Of a stretch of 64,000 nt of DNA, positions 59,882 through 64,000 are shown piece by piece. This DNA is from Thalassia testudinum. Its lineage: Eukaryota > Streptophyta > Magnoliopsida > Alismatales > Hydrocharitaceae. Both the position numbers and the translations under genes were made by a program. Under the pieces are notes generated by a model. That model was given only the letters and a program-made list of their open reading frames with translations, was not told where the DNA came from and ran no database searches. How positions within the stretch are numbered: position 1 is the stretch's first letter; each line of letters opens with the position of its first letter. The stretch covers positions 40,437,001-40,501,000 of the forward strand of contig JAZHRO010000003.1 in NCBI GenBank assembly GCA_037157565.1. The letters are read 5' to 3'.

Positions 59882-61212
59882 TTAGCTTTTTCTAGTCCCT
59901 TACCAAAATTTCAAGGTATTAACTTTAATTCTAGACCATATGCCTTTTGATGCTTGAAACTCTGATGTGTGCTTTTTTGTAGATTAAGTTAGAAAGCCAA
60001 TAGTAGGCCTAAAGGTACTCAAGTACCAACCAGGATTCGGACCTAACCAACTCTACCCTCAGTACACCATGAAGGTTTCTAAGGCCTACAAGAACTAACC
60101 TAAGGTTCATTGAACTCCGCGGTTAAAGCACCTATGCTTGTAACATGTTTTAGCCCAGGTTCTGCTTGTAGTGTGTTTTTGTAAGAGAGAGGTAGAAGAA
60201 CTTTTCTTTATTTTTGGAGAGTTTCCTCTCTATTTTCTTTTTATTTCTAGCTTCGAATTAGCCTTACAACATGGTCTGTAATGGATTCCTAGTTCCCACC
60301 ATCAATCCTCGCAGGGTCCCTGGTAGTCGATTCTTCGAGATAACACCACCCATGGGAACCCCCAAAACCCTGGCTTTCGAGATTTTGAGATTATCTCACC
60401 CATGGCATTCTGTAGCTAAATCCAAACCCTGGCAATCGACATTTCGAGATAATGGCACCCATGGCATCTGAACCAGCACAAGGTGCTTACATGCCCTCGG
60501 TAGGATATTTAGATATCCTAGGAGACAAGCACCGAGGAGACGATATGTTATTGTGCATCATCAAGGGGAATTTCCTGCCTCTCCGCACCGGGACCTCATC
60601 CAAATCAACTTGTGTTGATCAGCCGCTCCTAATCTAGATAACCTTTTCAGAAAAAATTTAACACATTTGCGTGATTTTGATACTTAAGCGCACTGAACTA
60701 GACTATGTGAATTGCGGTGCTTAGGTTACCGAGTCCAACGAACAAGACGTCAGTTAATGAGGCCGAATAATCCTTAAACCTTAGACCTAATACTTATGCT
60801 TCGCATTTTCCCCAACCTCTTGAGGATTATCCAAATCTTAGCAGATACTTAAATTTTTAAGCCTAGGATTGTAGCCCAAGACGCCTAAGATCAGCGTTCC
60901 AACTAATCTTTTTTTGTTTCTTTAGTTGTTCTTGTCTTTCATTTTTTTCTGTTGATTAGTTCTAGAACTAAGTCAATTCCTTAATCTTTTACTAATGACT
61001 ATCTCTTTTTCTTTTCTTTTCAAATTGTACTCCTTTTTGACATTTTTATCTCCTCCACTTTTTCCCCTAAAAAATGATATGCCATCAAAATTTCCTCCCC
61101 TCTCTTTTTGTTCTTTTTAAAATTTTTTTTTATTCTTTTTGGTTTTTTTTGTAATATGTGATTTTTTTGATGAAACCCTTTCTTGTGAAGTGCACAGTGT
61201 TTTGCACTTTAA
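59882..61212 (-). other. 3' spacer of level 0 with short repeats and palindrome
   Basis: Collinear with 38858-40180: degenerate GATTTCGAGAT...CCCATGG repeats at 60318-60470, a near-perfect palindrome GGATATTTAGATATCC at 60503-60518, and a T-rich stretch at 60900-61160. No gene is seen. Confidence 0.6.
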
Positions 61213-61252
61213 TACCCCCTATGCCTACCATTTTCAATGCCCTCTTTATAAA
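61213..61252 (-). promoter_or_regulatory. Decayed hairpin plus internal polypurine-like tract (level 0)
   Basis: The minus strand reads TTTATAAAGAGGGCATTGAA and then GGCATAGGGGG; the stem is partly lost by transitions compared with 40181-40218. Confidence 0.5.
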
Positions 61253-61456
61253 TTCGGTGGGTTTGAGTTTAGCTTAAATCATTCATTAAAACAAGTTTGG
61301 AATGGGTGGGTGGGTCGGGGTGACTATTGCGGACGATTTCAAGCTTAGGTATGAGTACTAGAGGTGGAGTCTGTTGTTCTAATGGACGAACCCTAAAGTG
61401 CAATATGAGTTCAGCATAAGATGTGTCAGGAAGGGTTTTGGGTTTTTCAAAATGGC

Positions 61457-61484
61457 GGGTTGCCTCCCATTAAGCGCTAAATTT
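61457..61484 (-). other. Conserved GGGAGGC-type block (level 0)
   Basis: Minus strand TAGCGCTTAATGGGAGGCAA, the best-preserved copy; it lies about 205 bases upstream of the hairpin. Confidence 0.65.
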
Positions 61485-61781
61485 AACACCATCAGCTGGG
61501 TGCAATGATCATAGAGAGATGTGATTGTTTTCATGAATGATATGATCGTGATGATTGAGAATTGGATAACCACAGATAAGTATCAAAGCATGGTGGAGAG
61601 TCATTCCAGAATGTCTCAGATGTAAGTCAAGTTGATTTATTTCTGGATGATCTTTCTTGAGTTTTGGCAGAGGAAACATTTGGAAGGTATAATGATCATG
61701 GGATTTTGTAGTAGGGTTATGGTGTTTCTAAGGCACAATAGAAATGGGTCTAGTTAGTATACCCTAGATGTGTGGTTCCTC

Positions 61782-63095
61782 TCATGCTCTGTGACCTATC
61801 AAATTGACACCCGATGAGTCATTGTGATTCTTTTCTTTTGGGTTTGAGATTATTTCCTCAGGAAATGACTCATAGATTGGGCCTTCAAATGAATTTTCCC
61901 TATAATCGTCATCCCAATTAAAAGTGAATGCTTGGAGAGTGCCTTTTAAATCATAAAACTTGAAATCTATAGAGGATTCATATTCTGGGTGAAGGCCACT
62001 CTCCGTATCATCCAATCTTGACTCCTGGTGGTCCTCGAGACAAAAGGTCTCCATATCCATGGACTCTAAATCTGGTCTGTCACCATGTTTCCTAACATTT
62101 CTAGGTATATCCTCAAGTTCAAAGGTGAAAGCCTCCACTGTACTCATGTCATTATGCTTGACTAGATCATCATCTTGGATGTGAAAGGTTTCTAATTTAG
62201 GTTCTACGTTTTCTATTAAGGACATGGTCATGAGGTCTTGTATAAAACCTAGTTGTTCTGCCAAGCATTTTTCTTTTGTTGCCTCAAAAATATTAATCTC
62301 AATATGTTGATCTCCTGAGGCAATTGTCAAATGCCCTGATTCACAATTGATTATGGCTCTTGCAGTGGCTAAGAATTGTCTTCCTAAAATCACGGGCATA
62401 TCCTGTATCTGTTGTGGTGTCTTCATGTCAAGAATTAGGAAATCTACCTGGTAGCTGAAATCCTTAACTTTAATTACCACATCTTCTATCATCCCATTTG
62501 GTTTGATTAGGGTTTGATCAGCTAGTTGTAGAGTGACATGAATGGGTTTTAGCTATCCAATCGGTAATTTTTCAAATAGGTTGGTAGGGATGAGGTTGAT
62601 TGAGGCACCCAAGTCTAGCATAGCCCGCTTGAAGTTTGTATCATCGATATTGTAAGAAATTAGCGAGGTGCCTGGATCAGATTTCTTAGGAGGTAGACTA
62701 TTTTGGATTATGGTACTTATATTTTCAGATAGTACTACTCTTTCCGATGCTTGTTCTTCCATCTCCTTCCTGGGTAAGTCAGGTGAGTTTGGGTTGAGAG
62801 TGAGGATATCAAGTAGTGGAATAGTGACCTGTGCATTCCTCAAAGGTCCTGCTATATCAAATTCTGACAATCCTTTAGTGTGGAGGAGAGAAATGACCTG
62901 GGATAAGGGAATAGATTGGCTATCTTTAAGGGTGGGTTTCATAACATTGATCATAGCATAGTCATGGTGGGGAGGTTGATGGGGAAAAGTCGGGCCTTGC
63001 TGTTGTTGTGGGGGTGGTGTTGGGTAAGTTATGGTTGGGAGGTAGATGGAGAAAATATGTAGGTATGAGTTGCTAGACCAGGTTGGGTATAACAT
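61782..63095 (-). pseudogene. Athila-like retropepsin (gag-protease region)
   Basis: One minus-strand frame with a single stop (62553). Upstream part: linker with LSQVISLLHTKGLSEFD and LRNAQVTIPLLDIL. Active-site region MLDLGASINLIPTNLFEKL: plant Athila-type proteases use DLGA in place of DSGA. The flap/core is LKPIHVTLQLADQTLIKP, then VDFLILDM and VILGRQFLATARAIINCESG, the second conserved hydrophobic-Gly motif of retropepsins. A long acidic extension follows, ending AFTFNWDDDYREN and EGPIYESFPEE, resembling the end of ORF A at 1-120. Retropepsin would cut the gag polyprotein. Normally RT follows; here the ORF ends and no pol is seen. Confidence 0.85.
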
Positions 63096-64000
63096 GTTTG
63101 ACCTTGGATTTGGTTTACAACGTGTTTTTGGGTCAACATGTTGTTAGGATTTGGTAGAGGTTGCAAAGGAAGTGCACCAGGTTGGCGGGGATTTGCCACC
63201 TGGGCGAGTTGATTGCTAACCTCTGTGATCTCATCTCTGTGCTGTTTTTGCAAAGCCGCATTTGTCTTCTGAATGTCAGCTAGAGTCTGAATGATAAGAA
63301 TCATTTGATCTGTATGAGTCGGCCCAGATTGATAAATTTGGTTAGGCTGAGGTGAGGCGGCTAATGTGGATGAGGAGCTTGTGTTTGGGGCTGATATTGA
63401 GGTCTCTGAGTTTGATTATTGCCTGACCATGTGAAACTGGGATGATTACACCATCCATGGTTGTAAGTGTTTGAGAATGGGTCATTCTGAATGGCATTGA
63501 GGTCCTCACAGGTCAGAGGAACCTCAGGAAAATCAGAATACGAGGGTTCAGATTACCCCCAACTAGAGTAGTTGGGTCAGAGTTTCCTCCAAAACCAGAA
63601 TCAGATAGGGATGGATATGAATCCATCCCCTGAGAAGGTCGGTCACAGATGTTGTGCATAGCCTCCCTGCTAGATGGCGGTTGCGTGAATGGGTTTTGTG
63701 CAGAGGTGCTCGCTGCAAATGTCAAGTTAACTCATCTACCTTCTTTTCAATAATAGAGACCTTGTCTAGATGACTGGCCATTAGTTCCAAGTCGACGAAA
63801 GCGGACAGGCCCTGTGTCTCATGTGCTCCCTTTGGATTCGTCAATGCATGGGCATTCGTCCAGTCAAACATGCCCATGGATTCATTATTGATGGAGTTCT
63901 TGCACATATTCTCGAGAATGTCCCACACGGTGTCTTCATGTTAACCCATGATGTTTCCTTCGTTGGTCGCATTGACGAATAATCGAATATCCTCATGGAG
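63096..64000 (-). pseudogene. Athila-like gag, C-terminal part, decayed
   Basis: From the window edge the minus strand encodes LHEDIRLFVNATNEGN, a stop, then DTVWDILENMCKNSINNES, comparable to GMAENSINNAS in the level 1 gag. A helix-rich stretch follows (LELMASHLDKVSIIEKKVDEL), several frame changes, then a coiled-coil-like segment (LADIQKTNAALQKQHRDEI) that leads into the protease linker. No zinc knuckle is seen. The N-terminal gag domain lies outside the window. Confidence 0.75.

Larger units (their letters stand above)
27155..64000 (-). mobile_element. Level 0: family A Athila/Tat-like element, 3' portion
   Basis: Minus-strand order from the right edge of the window is gag C-terminus, protease, a conserved 3' module, polypurine tract (59871) and then the 3' LTR. 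The 3' LTR runs 59870 to about 27155 and is split by the 30 kb level 1 insertion (27980-57952, TSD GGTAG). Between the protease end at 61782 and the 3' module at 61484 there is no reverse transcriptase, RNase H or integrase. The element is therefore pol-less. Its 5' end lies beyond 64000. Confidence 0.82.

Noticed and set aside
1..64000. Host genes, rRNA, CRISPR arrays, organellar or bacterial DNA
   Set aside because: No exon-like conserved frames outside retroelements, no spaced identical repeats, no operon-like coding density.

Overview
This window is plant nuclear DNA, almost certainly from a repeat-rich flowering plant, made almost entirely of nested LTR retrotransposons. I found no host gene, rRNA gene, CRISPR array or prokaryotic operon. 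The plant assignment rests on gag, protease, integrase and reverse transcriptase fragments of typical plant Ty3/gypsy (Athila/Tat-like and chromovirus) and Ty1/copia (SIRE/Maximus-like) lineages, on primer-binding sites complementary to the 3' end of plant tRNA-Asp, and on AT-rich, stop-ridden sequence. I cannot name the species.

Layout. 1-8003: the 5' part of a minus-strand Athila/Tat-like element ('family A'). Its 5' LTR (2699-8003) carries an inverted solo LTR of the same family (3286-5943). This element is inserted in the integrase of a Ty1/copia element whose remainder lies at 8004-14168: integrase, RT, RNase H, an extra ORF, polypurine tracts and 3' LTR. 14169-14986 is unassigned. 14987-17294 is a decayed chromovirus with a large RT-to-integrase deletion. 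17295-25494 is an old tandem duplication of an LTR-leader-ORF segment; its second copy carries a solo LTR (22037-23837, TSD GTGGG). 26209-27154 is unassigned, with a minus-strand TATA box and a GT microsatellite.

From 27155 to the window end there is a three-level nest. Level 0 is a minus-strand family A element (27155 to beyond 64000) with gag and protease. Its 3' LTR is split by level 1, a plus-strand element at 27980-57952 (TSD GGTAG, LTRs of about 4.18 kb, decayed gag). Level 1 contains level 2a, a complete minus-strand family A element at 36071-46033 (TSD CTAAG), in its internal region. It also contains level 2b, a minus-strand element with only one LTR (50349-56818), inside its 3' LTR. 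Removing the inserts leaves level 1 LTRs of 4181 and 4177 bases and a level 0 LTR of about 2.74 kb, so the reconstruction is self-consistent.

Biology. None of the four elements whose region downstream of the coding part is visible (levels 0, 1, 2a, 2b) has reverse transcriptase, RNase H or integrase there. Each has a different coding cassette: gag-protease, gag, acidic ORF A, or acidic ORF B. All share a non-coding 3' module, consisting of a GGGAGGC-type block or hairpin, then a hairpin around GAGGAC, then a G-run, roughly 1.3-1.6 kb before the terminal polypurine tract. I read them as non-autonomous elements mobilised in trans by a pol-bearing relative outside the window. The LTRs of the 17.3-25.5 kb family also contain a tRNA-like stretch with polymerase III A- and B-box-like sequences. 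Function statements rest on family recognition by eye; no alignment or database search was run.
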